From UBA1715 sp045615765 (GTDB lineage Bacteria; Bacteroidota; Bacteroidia; Bacteroidales; UBA1715), in assembly GCA_045615765.1 (NCBI GenBank), contig JAZLFM010000002.1:4209-68208 (forward strand): a DNA stretch of 64,000 nt, given 5' to 3'. Below, one piece after another: positions 43,276-52,263 of this stretch (positions are counted from its first letter, which is position 1; every line of letters starts with the position of its first letter). Both the position numbers and the translations under genes were made by a program. The notes below the pieces were generated by a model, which did no database searches, was not told where the DNA came from, and saw nothing but the letters and a program-made list of their open reading frames with translations.

Positions 43276-44496
43276 ATGGAAACTATTCTTGCAAAATTTT
43301 TACGATATGTTTCTATAGAAACAACTTCGGACGAACAATCTTCTTCTCATCCGAGTTCTGCTTGTCAAATGGATTTATTGCGTGCCTTGTATGATGAGCT
43401 TTGTGCAATGGGCTACGTGGCAACGTTAGACGACAATGGATATGTAACGGCAACAATTCCCGCAACAACAGAAAAACAAGTACCTACTATTGGTTTTATT
43501 GCTCATGTCGATACTTCTCCTGATGCTTCGGGGAAAGATATAAAATCTATTGTTACAGAGCTATATAATGGCGGAGACATATTATTAAATCAAGAAAAAA
43601 ACATTTGGTTAAAACCTTCGGCGTTTCCTGATTTGTTACATTACAAAGGACAGACAATAATTTCATCTGATGGAACTACTTTATTAGGAGCGGACGATAA
43701 GGCTGGTGTTGCAGCAATTATGTCGGCTGCGGAATATCTTTCCAAACATTCGGAATTGCCACATGGAGAAATAAAGATAGCATTTACAACTGATGAAGAA
43801 ATAGGATGTGGCGTTGATTTATTTGATTTAAAAAACTTCGGTGCTGATTACGCCTATACAATCGATGGAGGAGAAATTGGGGAGTTGGAATATGAAAACT
43901 TTAATGCAGCAGCTGCACATGTTGTGATTCGTGGCGTGAATGTTCATCCAGGATATGCGAAAGGAACGATGATAAATTCTCAACTAATTGCTGCTGAATT
44001 TTTGTCGTTGTTGCCTGCTGACCAGCGTCCAGAAACAACAGAGGCAAGAGAAGGTTTTATTCATTTAACCGATAGCAAGGGCGATGTTACACAAACAGAA
44101 TTACATTTCATAATTCGAGATTTTGACGAACATTTGTTTGTAGAAAAGCAACAGTTATTGCGAACTATAGCTGCAAAATTGGAGGAGAAATATGGTATTG
44201 CAATTCAAGTGTCAATAGTTGAGCAATATCGTAATATGATAGAACAGATTAAACCTTGTCAGTTTATTGTGGAAATTGCCGAGCAGGCTATGAAGAATGT
44301 AGGAATTGTTCCTAAAATACAACCTATTCGTGGAGGAACCGATGGTGCACGTTTGTCGTTTATGGGTTTGCCATGTCCAAATTTATTTGCCGGAGGTCAT
44401 AATTTCCATAGTGTCTATGAATTTGTGCCATTGCAGAGTATGGAGAAAGCAAGTGAAACTATACTTGGAATAATTCGTTTGTTTGCAGAGAAATAA
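43276..44496 (+). CDS. pepT: Peptidase T (tripeptide aminopeptidase)
   Basis: A 406-residue cytoplasmic M20-family zinc peptidase removing N-terminal residues from tripeptides. The family features are FIAHVDTSPDASG with the first metal His/Asp, LLGADDKAGVAAIM with the bridging Asp, TTDEEIGCGVD with the catalytic Glu pair, YTIDGGEIGELEYENFNAA with the third ligand, and RGGTDGARLSFMGLPCPNLF and GGHNFHS near the end. The start METILAKFLRYVSIETTS is typical of PepT. A strong two-way terminator follows. Confidence 0.95.
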   Translation: METILAKFLRYVSIETTSDEQSSSHPSSACQMDLLRALYDELCAMGYVATLDDNGYVTATIPATTEKQVPTIGFIAHVDTSPDASGKDIKSIVTELYNGGDILLNQEKNIWLKPSAFPDLLHYKGQTIISSDGTTLLGADDKAGVAAIMSAAEYLSKHSELPHGEIKIAFTTDEEIGCGVDLFDLKNFGADYAYTIDGGEIGELEYENFNAAAAHVVIRGVNVHPGYAKGTMINSQLIAAEFLSLLPADQRPETTEAREGFIHLTDSKGDVTQTELHFIIRDFDEHLFVEKQQLLRTIAAKLEEKYGIAIQVSIVEQYRNMIEQIKPCQFIVEIAEQAMKNVGIVPKIQPIRGGTDGARLSFMGLPCPNLFAGGHNFHSVYEFVPLQSMEKASETILGIIRLFAEK

Positions 44497-44515
44497 TAGA
44501 ATGCTGTATGGGCAT

Positions 44516-44550
44516 AAAAAAACCTGATTGTTTTGCAATCAGGTTTTTTA
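44516..44550. terminator. Two-way terminator between pepT and the DUF1573 gene
   Basis: AAAAACCTGATTG pairs with CAATCAGGTTTTT around a 5-base loop, with A and T runs on both sides, so it serves both converging genes. Confidence 0.9.
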
Positions 44551-44566
44551 TTTTATAAGGGTTTAC

Positions 44567-44995
44567 TTATTTTGTTTCAGTTTCAAGATTTTGAACTTCA
44601 GTCGCTTCAGTAACTTGTCCTTTTATTGTTAGGATAATAGTTGACATATCCTGTTTGTTTGTTGTAACTGTGATTCTTTTTGTAAAGTGACCAACATTGT
44701 TCGTGTTGTATTTTACATTGATTACGTTTGATTCTCCTGGGTTAATTGGAGTTTTTGGCCAACTTGGTACTGTGCATCCGCAAGAAGCAACTACGTTAGT
44801 CAAAATAAGTGGAGTGTCGGTATTGTTTGTGAATTTGAATGAACATTTACCGTCAGATCCTTTTTGAATTTGACCATAATCATACGTTGTATATTCAAAA
44901 GAAACGCTTTGAGGAGCTGCAGCTTCTTCTGTTTGACCGAAACTGCACATTGCGAAGCAGAATAGTGCGCTAAATAATACTACTAATTTTTTCAT
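44567..44995 (-). CDS. Exported DUF1573 protein
   Basis: A 142-residue exported protein with signal peptide (about residues 1-20, ending MCSFGQ). The single DUF1573 domain (an Ig-like fold related to ASPM-SPD-2-Hydin) has the marks VSFEYTTYDYGQIQKG, CSFKFTNNTDTPLILTNV, ASCGCTVPSWPKTPINPGE and HFTKRITVTTN. The CGC cysteines are conserved in this family. Function is unknown; these are very abundant in Bacteroidota. It has its own promoter and lies 69 bases upstream of the htrA-like gene end. Confidence 0.88.
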   Translation of the reverse strand: MKKLVVLFSALFCFAMCSFGQTEEAAAPQSVSFEYTTYDYGQIQKGSDGKCSFKFTNNTDTPLILTNVVASCGCTVPSWPKTPINPGESNVINVKYNTNNVGHFTKRITVTTNKQDMSTIILTIKGQVTEATEVQNLETETK

Positions 44996-45018
44996 TGTCT
45001 TGAATTTTTAATTGTTTA

Positions 45019-45026
45019 CAAAAATA
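45019..45026 (-). promoter_or_regulatory. Promoter -7 box of the DUF1573 gene
   Basis: TATTTTTG on the minus strand matches TAnnTTTG, 23 bases upstream of the ATG at 44995. Confidence 0.55.
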
Positions 45027-45064
45027 GAAATTTTAAAGATAGATTATTCGTGAATTTATAAGAA

Positions 45065-46537
45065 TTACATTCCGAATGCAAAATAATACGTTCCTGCAAC
45101 ATCCGGATAAACTCCTTCTATCATTACGCCACCTTTTTTGTTTTGCATGATTTTTACAAATTGTTCGGAATCGGTAATGTTTTGGTTGTCAACTTTTGTG
45201 ATTATGAAACCTTTACGCATGTTTGTGTGTTTTTGAACAAGTCCTTCCTCAATAGAAGTAACTTCCACACCATTCGAAATACCGATTTTCTTTAATGTTT
45301 TTTCGCTTGCATTTTGAACTGTTATGCCTAATTTGTTGCAAATATCCTCGCTTGCTTTTTCGGTAAGTGTTTCTTTGCCGTCTTTATTAGTTAGATGAAC
45401 ATCGAAAACTAAATCTTTATCTCCGTTTCTTACAACTGCTACGCGAATTGCATCACCTGGAGCTCTGCGGCCGATAATTTCCTGTAGTTCAGTACTTGTA
45501 GTTACAGGAACGCCATCGATTTCTATAATCACATCGCCTGCTTTAATGCCAGCTTTGTCGGCAGCACCATTGTCAGAAACAGATTCAATATAAACGCCTT
45601 TGTTTATTTTATATCCTTTTTCGTTTGCAAGTTTTGAGTCAAGGTCACGAATAGATACTCCTAAAAATCCACGTTGCACTATACCGTAGGTTTTTAAGTC
45701 ATAAATGACTTTTGATACGATATTGGCAGGAACTGCAAATCCGTAGCCTGTATAAGATCCGGTAGGACTGGCAATAGCAGTATTTATACCGATTAAATCT
45801 CCCGAGGCATTTGTTAGTGCGCCACCGCTGTTGCCTGGATTTATTGCCGCATCGGTTTGTATGAATGACTCAATGGCATATTTCTGTTTAAGAATATTGA
45901 TGTTTCTGCCTTTGGCACTTACAATACCAGCGGTAACAGTAGAGTTTAAGTTAAATGGATTACCAACAGCTAAGCACCATTCTCCAACTTTTACATCATC
46001 GCTATTTGCAAACGAAATAGGAGACAAATCGTCAGCATCAATTTTTATAAGAGCAAGGTCTGTATTTGGATCTGTACCAATAACTTTTGCAGTGTATTCA
46101 CGCTTATCGTGCAATGTGACAGATATTTCGTCGGCACCTTTTACCACATGGTTGTTAGTGACAATATAGCCATCTTTTTGAACAATTACGCCGGAACCGC
46201 TTGCTTGTTGTATATTCTCCTTTTGTGGAACGTCCCAACTATCGCCGAAAAACTCTCTCCACAAATCAAATCCTGGAGGATAGGCAGAAGAACGAACAGT
46301 GGTTTTTGTTGCAATATGTACAACAGTAGGCATAACCTTTTCTGCTGCTTGTGTAAAATCTATGCCATTCCCAACAGATGCAGCAGAATACGAAACGGAT
46401 TGAACCATAGAAGGTTGACTTGTTTGCACAATAGAATCTGAAACATTGACAATCTTCGGATTTACTGCATACAAAAATGCGATTGTCAGTGCACTACCAA
46501 CAATTGCAGAACCTGTTAAAACCAAAAATTTTTTCAT
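45065..46537 (-). CDS. HtrA/DegP-family serine protease (Do-like)
   Basis: A 490-residue periplasmic protease and chaperone for misfolded envelope proteins. An N-terminal membrane or signal segment (residues 3-25) is followed by a trypsin-like domain with the complete triad: His130 in TNNHVV, Asp160 in NTDLALI and Ser237 in NPGNSGGAL. Two PDZ domains follow (about 290-385 and 400-490). The start is the ATG at 46537. The divergent spacer to the phosphatase gene contains the palindrome ACGAATTCGT at 46571, of unknown meaning. Confidence 0.94.
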   Translation of the reverse strand: MKKFLVLTGSAIVGSALTIAFLYAVNPKIVNVSDSIVQTSQPSMVQSVSYSAASVGNGIDFTQAAEKVMPTVVHIATKTTVRSSAYPPGFDLWREFFGDSWDVPQKENIQQASGSGVIVQKDGYIVTNNHVVKGADEISVTLHDKREYTAKVIGTDPNTDLALIKIDADDLSPISFANSDDVKVGEWCLAVGNPFNLNSTVTAGIVSAKGRNINILKQKYAIESFIQTDAAINPGNSGGALTNASGDLIGINTAIASPTGSYTGYGFAVPANIVSKVIYDLKTYGIVQRGFLGVSIRDLDSKLANEKGYKINKGVYIESVSDNGAADKAGIKAGDVIIEIDGVPVTTSTELQEIIGRRAPGDAIRVAVVRNGDKDLVFDVHLTNKDGKETLTEKASEDICNKLGITVQNASEKTLKKIGISNGVEVTSIEEGLVQKHTNMRKGFIITKVDNQNITDSEQFVKIMQNKKGGVMIEGVYPDVAGTYYFAFGM

Positions 46538-46641
46538 AGTCAATAAATTAAAATCAACAACTGAAACTTTACGAATTCGTTTTTATTGTATGTATACTAT
46601 CAAATTTTAGACCAAAGTTTGTTTTTTACATATCTTTAATA

Positions 46642-46676
46642 TTTGAACAGTAAATTAAGCAGAATTACTATTTTTG
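46642..46676 (+). promoter_or_regulatory. Bacteroidota promoter of the alkaline phosphatase gene
   Basis: TTTG (46642-46645), a 23-base spacer and TATTTTTG (46669-46676) agree with TTG-N17-23-TAnnTTTG. The ATG lies 17 bases further on. Confidence 0.6.
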
Positions 46677-46693
46677 TATAAAATGTATTTGGT

Positions 46694-49600
46694 ATGAAAA
46701 AGATAGTTGTACTTTTTTTGTTTTGTCTTTCAGCATTTGTTGCATTCTCTCAACCGAAAAATATCATCCTTGTGATGGTTGATGGTATGGGTTATAATCA
46801 TAGCCAAATAATTACGGCTGAAAAAAATTGTGTCTTAAACAATTTTGATGTGAATTATGCAGTATCAAATTATCCGACATATTGGAACACATTGGACAAA
46901 GAATATGATGTAAATTATTATCGTGGTGATTATCATGTTCGTCGTGTATGGCAGGAATTTAGTTATGCTGACTCGTTGCCAATAGACCCACTCACGGCAG
47001 GTTCCGCTCTTGCTACAGGAGTAAAGCCAGCTCTTGATGCTGTAAGTTATGACATGGATGATAGAGAACTCGAAACTATTATTGAACGTGCTATTAGTAA
47101 AGGGAAAGCAACGGCTATAGCAACGAATGGTTCGGTTTGGGACAATAGTGCAATTCTGCCATTCGTGTGTCATAAAAAAGTGGCTCAATCAACAGATGAT
47201 TTTGATGATTTGTTTTTCGATTTATTGAAAAGTAAGGTGAATCTTGTTATTTCTTCGGAATTATATAGTGTTGAAAATGAGAATTGGGTATTTGTTACTG
47301 ATCAGAAAAACATGCCTGCAAATTTAGTAAAACAGGTTATGATAGGTAAGGAAACCTTACAAAATAAAGAGCTCGGAGAATTGACAGCGGCTAGTTTAGA
47401 TTTGCTTGCTACAAACGAAAACGGTTTTGTGTTTGTTTCTGAATGTGCAAATGTTGAAATGGATTTTGACAATGAAAATGTTCGCATTCAACAAACTATG
47501 ACAGATGTGGATACATATATTTCCAATATTTACTCTTGGGTTGAAAAGAACAGCAATTGGGACGAAACGCTTATGATAGTGGTTGGCTCTTATGAAAAAG
47601 GTTATGCCACGAGTAAGTCGTTTGATAAGAAATCTATGCCTAAGACATTCCTTTCAAAATCGAAAGATGATTTTCAATATAATAGTGTGAATAACACAAA
47701 TTTGTTAACGCCTTTGTTTGCTAAAGGAAACGGTAGTGAATTGTTTTCGAATTATATTGATGAAACAGATTATGTATTAGGAAGTTATGTTAATAATACC
47801 GAAATAGCTCAAGTATGTTTCCGTTTAATGCCACAAGAACGTAAAATACCTAAAAACATCATATTTATGGTAAATGATGGTTGCGGTATTTCGCCTATAA
47901 AAGCGGCAGAATACTATACAGGAAAACCTGCTCCTTTCTTAAGCTTCCCAGTTAAATTATGGAACTGTACTCATGCTTCGGCAACATCAGGTGCAACAAA
48001 CAGCCTTGCTAATTGGAATAACACATACGAATCTCGTCTTGCTTGGACAGGCAAAGATTATTTATGGAAGGGGAAAAATGCTACATGTTCAGGAGCATCA
48101 GCAACGGCAATGTCTTCCGGAAAGAAAACATACTATTTTTCACTTGGTGTAGATGTTGAGCGTAACGCCATGAAATCTATTGCACGCCATGCAAAAGAAA
48201 TGGGTAAATCTGCTGGTGTCGCAACAAACTCTCCTTATTACGATGCGACGCCTGGAGCTTTTTTTACAAATAATCCATCTCGTTTGAATTATAATGACCT
48301 TTCACGTCAATTAGTTATAGAATCAAATGCAGATGTAGTGATAGGTTGCGATCATCCGGAATATGATAATAATGCGCAGAAGAAAGAAAAACCTGACTAC
48401 ACAAATGTTGGTGGAGAAGAAATTATGCAAGGATTGCGTGCCGGTGCAACCACGTATGCAATCTCATCGAATTCAGGTTGGAATACAGTACAAGATATAG
48501 ATGGTGATGGGGAACCAGATCCTTGGACTTTTGTAGAAGATAGTGCAAGTCTTGTTCAATATATGTCTGGCGAGACACCGAAACGATTATTCGGTATGAT
48601 TCCTGTAGAAGGTTCTATGCAGTTTTACCGTGATGGAACAGATGTAAATACTGTTCATTATGAAGATTGGAATAAGGGAATGCCTCAATTATGGCAAATT
48701 GGTCGTGTCGCTATTAACTGTCTGTCTAAAAATGAGAATGGTTTCTTCTTGATGATTGAAAATGACATGGTTGACAATGGCGGTCATAAAAATCGTCCTG
48801 GAAGACAATTAGAAGAACAAATAGAATTTAATCGCACAGTAGATTCTGTTATTGCTTGGATAGAAAAAGAAAGTAGTTGGGATGAAACATTATTGATAAT
48901 AACTGCCGATCATGAAACTGGTTTTATGGCAGACCCAACATTCAAAGAAGATTCTATTATGTTGAACCACTGGCAAATAATAGATAATGGAGTAGGAAAT
49001 ATGCCAGGTCTTGCATATTATTCTATAGACCACACAAATCAGTTGGTCCCATTCTTTGCTAAAGGTGTTGGCTCCGAAATTTTCTATTCGTATGCCGACG
49101 AATGGGATTATGTTCGCGGAAAATATCTAAACAATTCAGAAATAGGTCAATCTATGTTTGAATTATGGAATGGACAGGCTTGTAGATTCGTAAACGAAAG
49201 TCCTAAAGTACAGTTTAGCGATACTATTTTTGTTAAACAAGATACTGATTTTGAATTTATTTTGCCAGAAAACGCGGTAACTGATGTCGAAGACGATGTT
49301 CAGCTTCAATTAGTTTCAAAACCTACTTGGGTAACTTACGATAGTGAAACGCGTACCATTGCTGGACATTCTATAAAGCGTCTTGGAACATCAAATGTTA
49401 CATTTAGTGTGACAGATGGCGCTTCTACGGGTGCAAGTATTACAATACAATGTGTAGTGAAAATTTGTGTTTATAGGGAAGAAGAAACAGCAATAAATCA
49501 AATAGAACTCATAGACAATCAATACGTATTCCCAACAGTATCAGTAACTGCTGTAACAGTACGTTCAGCAAGTGGAAAAGGCGAAGTCTTGGTACGAAAT

Positions 49601-49741
49601 TTGCATGGTCAAATAGTGAAATCAGTCTCTATTACAGGTCCTGAAACTATTATTGAAACAGGTCAATTACAGGCTGGTGAATATATCGTGCAAATAATTG
49701 ATGAAAAGAATGTTACGAATAAAAAGATTATCGTTCGTTAG
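46694..49741 (+). CDS. Tandem alkaline phosphatase: inactive N-terminal copy, active C-terminal copy, Ig-like domain and T9SS sorting tail
   Basis: A 1015-residue secreted protein. Signal peptide 1-19. Two PhoA-type domains follow. Copy 2 (about 386-830) has the whole active site: Asp395, nucleophile Ser466 (CSGASATAM), Asp694 and His698 (VDNGGH), Asp739-His740 (TADHETG) and His780 (DHTNQLVP). Copy 1 (about 22-380) aligns to it but has Pro99 at the nucleophile position, Ser299-Tyr300 instead of Asp-His, Asn334 instead of His780, and no VDxGGH. Shared stretches such as LFAKGNGSELF / FFAKGVGSEIF show internal duplication. Residues about 835-925 resemble an Ig/cadherin-like domain. The C-terminus (from about 962; LRAGEY-type LQAGEYIVQII, ending KKIIVR) is a type A T9SS sorting domain, so the protein is probably cell-surface or secreted. 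Confidence 0.88.
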   Translation: MKKIVVLFLFCLSAFVAFSQPKNIILVMVDGMGYNHSQIITAEKNCVLNNFDVNYAVSNYPTYWNTLDKEYDVNYYRGDYHVRRVWQEFSYADSLPIDPLTAGSALATGVKPALDAVSYDMDDRELETIIERAISKGKATAIATNGSVWDNSAILPFVCHKKVAQSTDDFDDLFFDLLKSKVNLVISSELYSVENENWVFVTDQKNMPANLVKQVMIGKETLQNKELGELTAASLDLLATNENGFVFVSECANVEMDFDNENVRIQQTMTDVDTYISNIYSWVEKNSNWDETLMIVVGSYEKGYATSKSFDKKSMPKTFLSKSKDDFQYNSVNNTNLLTPLFAKGNGSELFSNYIDETDYVLGSYVNNTEIAQVCFRLMPQERKIPKNIIFMVNDGCGISPIKAAEYYTGKPAPFLSFPVKLWNCTHASATSGATNSLANWNNTYESRLAWTGKDYLWKGKNATCSGASATAMSSGKKTYYFSLGVDVERNAMKSIARHAKEMGKSAGVATNSPYYDATPGAFFTNNPSRLNYNDLSRQLVIESNADVVIGCDHPEYDNNAQKKEKPDYTNVGGEEIMQGLRAGATTYAISSNSGWNTVQDIDGDGEPDPWTFVEDSASLVQYMSGETPKRLFGMIPVEGSMQFYRDGTDVNTVHYEDWNKGMPQLWQIGRVAINCLSKNENGFFLMIENDMVDNGGHKNRPGRQLEEQIEFNRTVDSVIAWIEKESSWDETLLIITADHETGFMADPTFKEDSIMLNHWQIIDNGVGNMPGLAYYSIDHTNQLVPFFAKGVGSEIFYSYADEWDYVRGKYLNNSEIGQSMFELWNGQACRFVNESPKVQFSDTIFVKQDTDFEFILPENAVTDVEDDVQLQLVSKPTWVTYDSETRTIAGHSIKRLGTSNVTFSVTDGASTGASITIQCVVKICVYREEETAINQIELIDNQYVFPTVSVTAVTVRSASGKGEVLVRNLHGQIVKSVSITGPETIIETGQLQAGEYIVQIIDEKNVTNKKIIVR

Positions 49742-52208
49742 ACTTTTATTTATATTATTTTTTCCGTTCTGTTGTACAGCACAAACATTCCGTAGTGTTG
49801 TTGTTGATATAGAAAGCAAGGAACCTCTTTCTTTTGCTAGTGTTTGGATTAAAGGAACCAATACGGCTGTAATCACTCAACTGGATGGATCTTTCGAAAT
49901 ATCACCGGTAAAGACAACAGATAGTGTTGTCTTTTCTGCTTTGGGCTATAAGGATCTTACGATTTCTGGTCGTGAAATTACTAAATCAGTTGTCGAATTA
50001 TATCCTGCTGCAATACAAATAGATGCAGTTGTTGTAAGTCCAGGGAAAAATCCTGCAATACCTATTGTTAAAAAAGCTATACGCAATAGGCATAATAATC
50101 GTCCTGATGGCGTAAAAAACATAGAATTAATAGAATACAATAAGCTTAATTTTAGCTTGAGTGGTATTGATAGTTCTGTGTTTAAGGTTGGTTTTATGCG
50201 TAAGCATGCCGACATTTTGGTGAAGACCAATGATTACGATTCTACTTGGAATATACCGCTTTATTTCTCTGAATATATGTCGTATGAAAAACGACGTGAA
50301 AATCGCCCTCCTGAGATTCGAGAAATTGTGAAAAATCAACATGGAAGTAGCTTTATAGAAAGCGATATTGTAACAGATTATATATCTAGTTTGAATCAAG
50401 ACATGACTTTTTATGGGAATTTACGATTTCTACAAAAAGATTTCATAAGTCCGATTTCATCGCAAGCAATGGTTTATTATCGTTTCTATTTAACAGATTC
50501 TATGACAAGTAATGGCTTGACATTTTATAGAATTCGCTTTAAACCTCGAAATAGTCAAGACCTTGCATTTTATGGTTATATGATTATTGAAAAAGAAACA
50601 GGAACACTTACGGAAATTGATGCGACATTACAGAAAACATCTATTTTGAATTTTGTCCGCAACATGCGTTTGTTCGAGAAACTACAACTCACAGAAAATG
50701 GTGAATGGTTTAGGAAACAACAGAAAATGCAAGTAGAATTTGTCCCTGAATTATCAAAGGATTCTGCCTATCATGCAATAAATACACCGTTAACGGCAGT
50801 AAAATCGACATCATACATTATTGACTCCACCCAAATTCAAGATTATTTGGTAAATCGTGTTGTGCCAGGAAAATTTAATCTACGAAGGAAAGAACATTTT
50901 GAAAAAGACACGTCATTTCTTTTTCAATATCGTCCAGATACATTGTCAAGTTTGGATATTGTAACTCAAAAGGCAATAGAAACGAGCAATAATATTCCTA
51001 CAGTAAAAGCCGCAAATAAGATTATGAATATGCTCATGTATGGGTATTTACCTTTAGGATATATCGATTTGGGACCATATTTGTATTTTATTCAAAACAA
51101 TAAAATAGAAGGTGTACGATTAAATCTTTGTGCACGTACTTCAGAGAAGTTTCACGACAAAATGATGTTTGGCGGCTATTTAGGTTATGGTTGTAGAAAT
51201 AAAAAGTTTAAATACGGTTTACAATATTCACTGAAAATGCCGTCAAAATATTATGGTGCCTTACATGTGCGCTATGATCAAAATATCTATCGTATTGGCG
51301 ATTTTCGTCAGAATTTAGACTTTATTCGCGAAAATGTGTTGGTTCAATCTGATGACAACCTTTTTTCTGCATTGCTGACAAAAAGCGAAAATAAGGCAGT
51401 TTATTTGGTAAAACGAGGTGTTGTGGCATATGAACAGCAGTTAGCACCAGATGTAACGATAAAACCAGCATACACGTACGCGAGTCATTACAATCCTCCG
51501 TATATTCCTTTTGAAACGTCGATGTCCGATACTTTGCCGAATTTTGTGACACACGATTTTAGTTTCAATATTCGTCTTTCCCATAAAGAACAGGTCTCTA
51601 CAAACCATTTCCGTAGAATATATATAGATTCGCGTTACCCTGTTTGTCATTTAAATATTTTGCGTGGTAAATACATAATGGATGATGGTAGATCCGATTG
51701 GTATACGCAATTACGTTTAGTTGCTCGTCAAGATATTTTGCTTGGATTTGGTAGAATGAAATATGTCGTTGAAGCTGGAATGATAGATAAATCAGTGCCA
51801 TTCCCATTGCTTGAGATACATCGAGGAAATCAAACGGGAAGTAGTGGTGAGTATTATTTCAATCACATGAAATATTTAGAGTTTGCGAGTGATGCATTTG
51901 TAAATTTGTATGCGGAATATGGTCTAAACGGGTTCTTTTTCAATAAAATTTGGGGAATTCGTAAACTACAACTTCGTGAATTATTTACATTTAAAGCTTG
52001 TTATGGAAAATTACTTCATGATCAAAATGCAGTTCTCGCATTGCCATCAGGAACAAACACATTTAGTAAACCATATATGGAGGCAGGAATTGGTGTAACC
52101 AATTTGTTGAAGTTCGTGCGTTTAGAGTATATCTGGCGTTTGAATTATTTAGACCATCCTGATATTACTAAACGTGGTTTGTATATTAGATTTAACTTTG
52201 AATTTTAG
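49701..52208 (+). CDS. DUF5686 outer-membrane protein with carboxypeptidase-regulatory-like domain
   Basis: An 835-residue outer-membrane protein. After a signal peptide (to about residue 28) comes a CarboxypepD_reg-like beta-sandwich (VVDIESKEPLSFASVWIKGT, ITQLDGSFEISPV, ELYPAAIQIDAVVVSPGKNP), then the DUF5686 region (IPIVKKAIRNRHNNRPD, GYMIIEKETGTLTEIDATLQK) and a large predicted beta-barrel ending LYIRFNFEF. The family is common in Bacteroidota and lacks the TonB plug; function is unknown. Its start lies within the last 41 bases of the alkaline phosphatase gene, in another frame, so coupled translation is likely. The ATG at 49710 is an alternative start. Confidence 0.85.
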   Translation: MKRMLRIKRLSFVRLLFILFFPFCCTAQTFRSVVVDIESKEPLSFASVWIKGTNTAVITQLDGSFEISPVKTTDSVVFSALGYKDLTISGREITKSVVELYPAAIQIDAVVVSPGKNPAIPIVKKAIRNRHNNRPDGVKNIELIEYNKLNFSLSGIDSSVFKVGFMRKHADILVKTNDYDSTWNIPLYFSEYMSYEKRRENRPPEIREIVKNQHGSSFIESDIVTDYISSLNQDMTFYGNLRFLQKDFISPISSQAMVYYRFYLTDSMTSNGLTFYRIRFKPRNSQDLAFYGYMIIEKETGTLTEIDATLQKTSILNFVRNMRLFEKLQLTENGEWFRKQQKMQVEFVPELSKDSAYHAINTPLTAVKSTSYIIDSTQIQDYLVNRVVPGKFNLRRKEHFEKDTSFLFQYRPDTLSSLDIVTQKAIETSNNIPTVKAANKIMNMLMYGYLPLGYIDLGPYLYFIQNNKIEGVRLNLCARTSEKFHDKMMFGGYLGYGCRNKKFKYGLQYSLKMPSKYYGALHVRYDQNIYRIGDFRQNLDFIRENVLVQSDDNLFSALLTKSENKAVYLVKRGVVAYEQQLAPDVTIKPAYTYASHYNPPYIPFETSMSDTLPNFVTHDFSFNIRLSHKEQVSTNHFRRIYIDSRYPVCHLNILRGKYIMDDGRSDWYTQLRLVARQDILLGFGRMKYVVEAGMIDKSVPFPLLEIHRGNQTGSSGEYYFNHMKYLEFASDAFVNLYAEYGLNGFFFNKIWGIRKLQLRELFTFKACYGKLLHDQNAVLALPSGTNTFSKPYMEAGIGVTNLLKFVRLEYIWRLNYLDHPDITKRGLYIRFNFEF

Positions 52209-52210
52209 AT

Positions 52211-52242
52211 AAAAAAAGAGACGCAAGATTTTGCGTCTCTTG
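52211..52242. terminator. Two-way terminator between DUF5686 gene and cysS
   Basis: AAGAGACGCAA (52216-52226) pairs perfectly with TTGCGTCTCTT (52231-52241), with an A run on the left that is a T run for cysS on the minus strand. Confidence 0.88.
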
Positions 52243-52263
52243 TTCCCTATCCAATGTAGTATA

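Noticed and set aside
46571..46580. Palindrome ACGAATTCGT in the htrA-phosphatase spacer as an operator
   Set aside because: Only 10 bp, easily found by chance in A+T-rich sequence, and not placed against a recognised promoter.
46694..49741. Sulfatase or phosphoglycerate mutase instead of alkaline phosphatase
   Set aside because: Copy 2 shows the Ser nucleophile in SGASATAM, VDNGGH, TADHETG and the distal His in the order of PhoA, and no sulfatase C/S-X-P-S-R motif.
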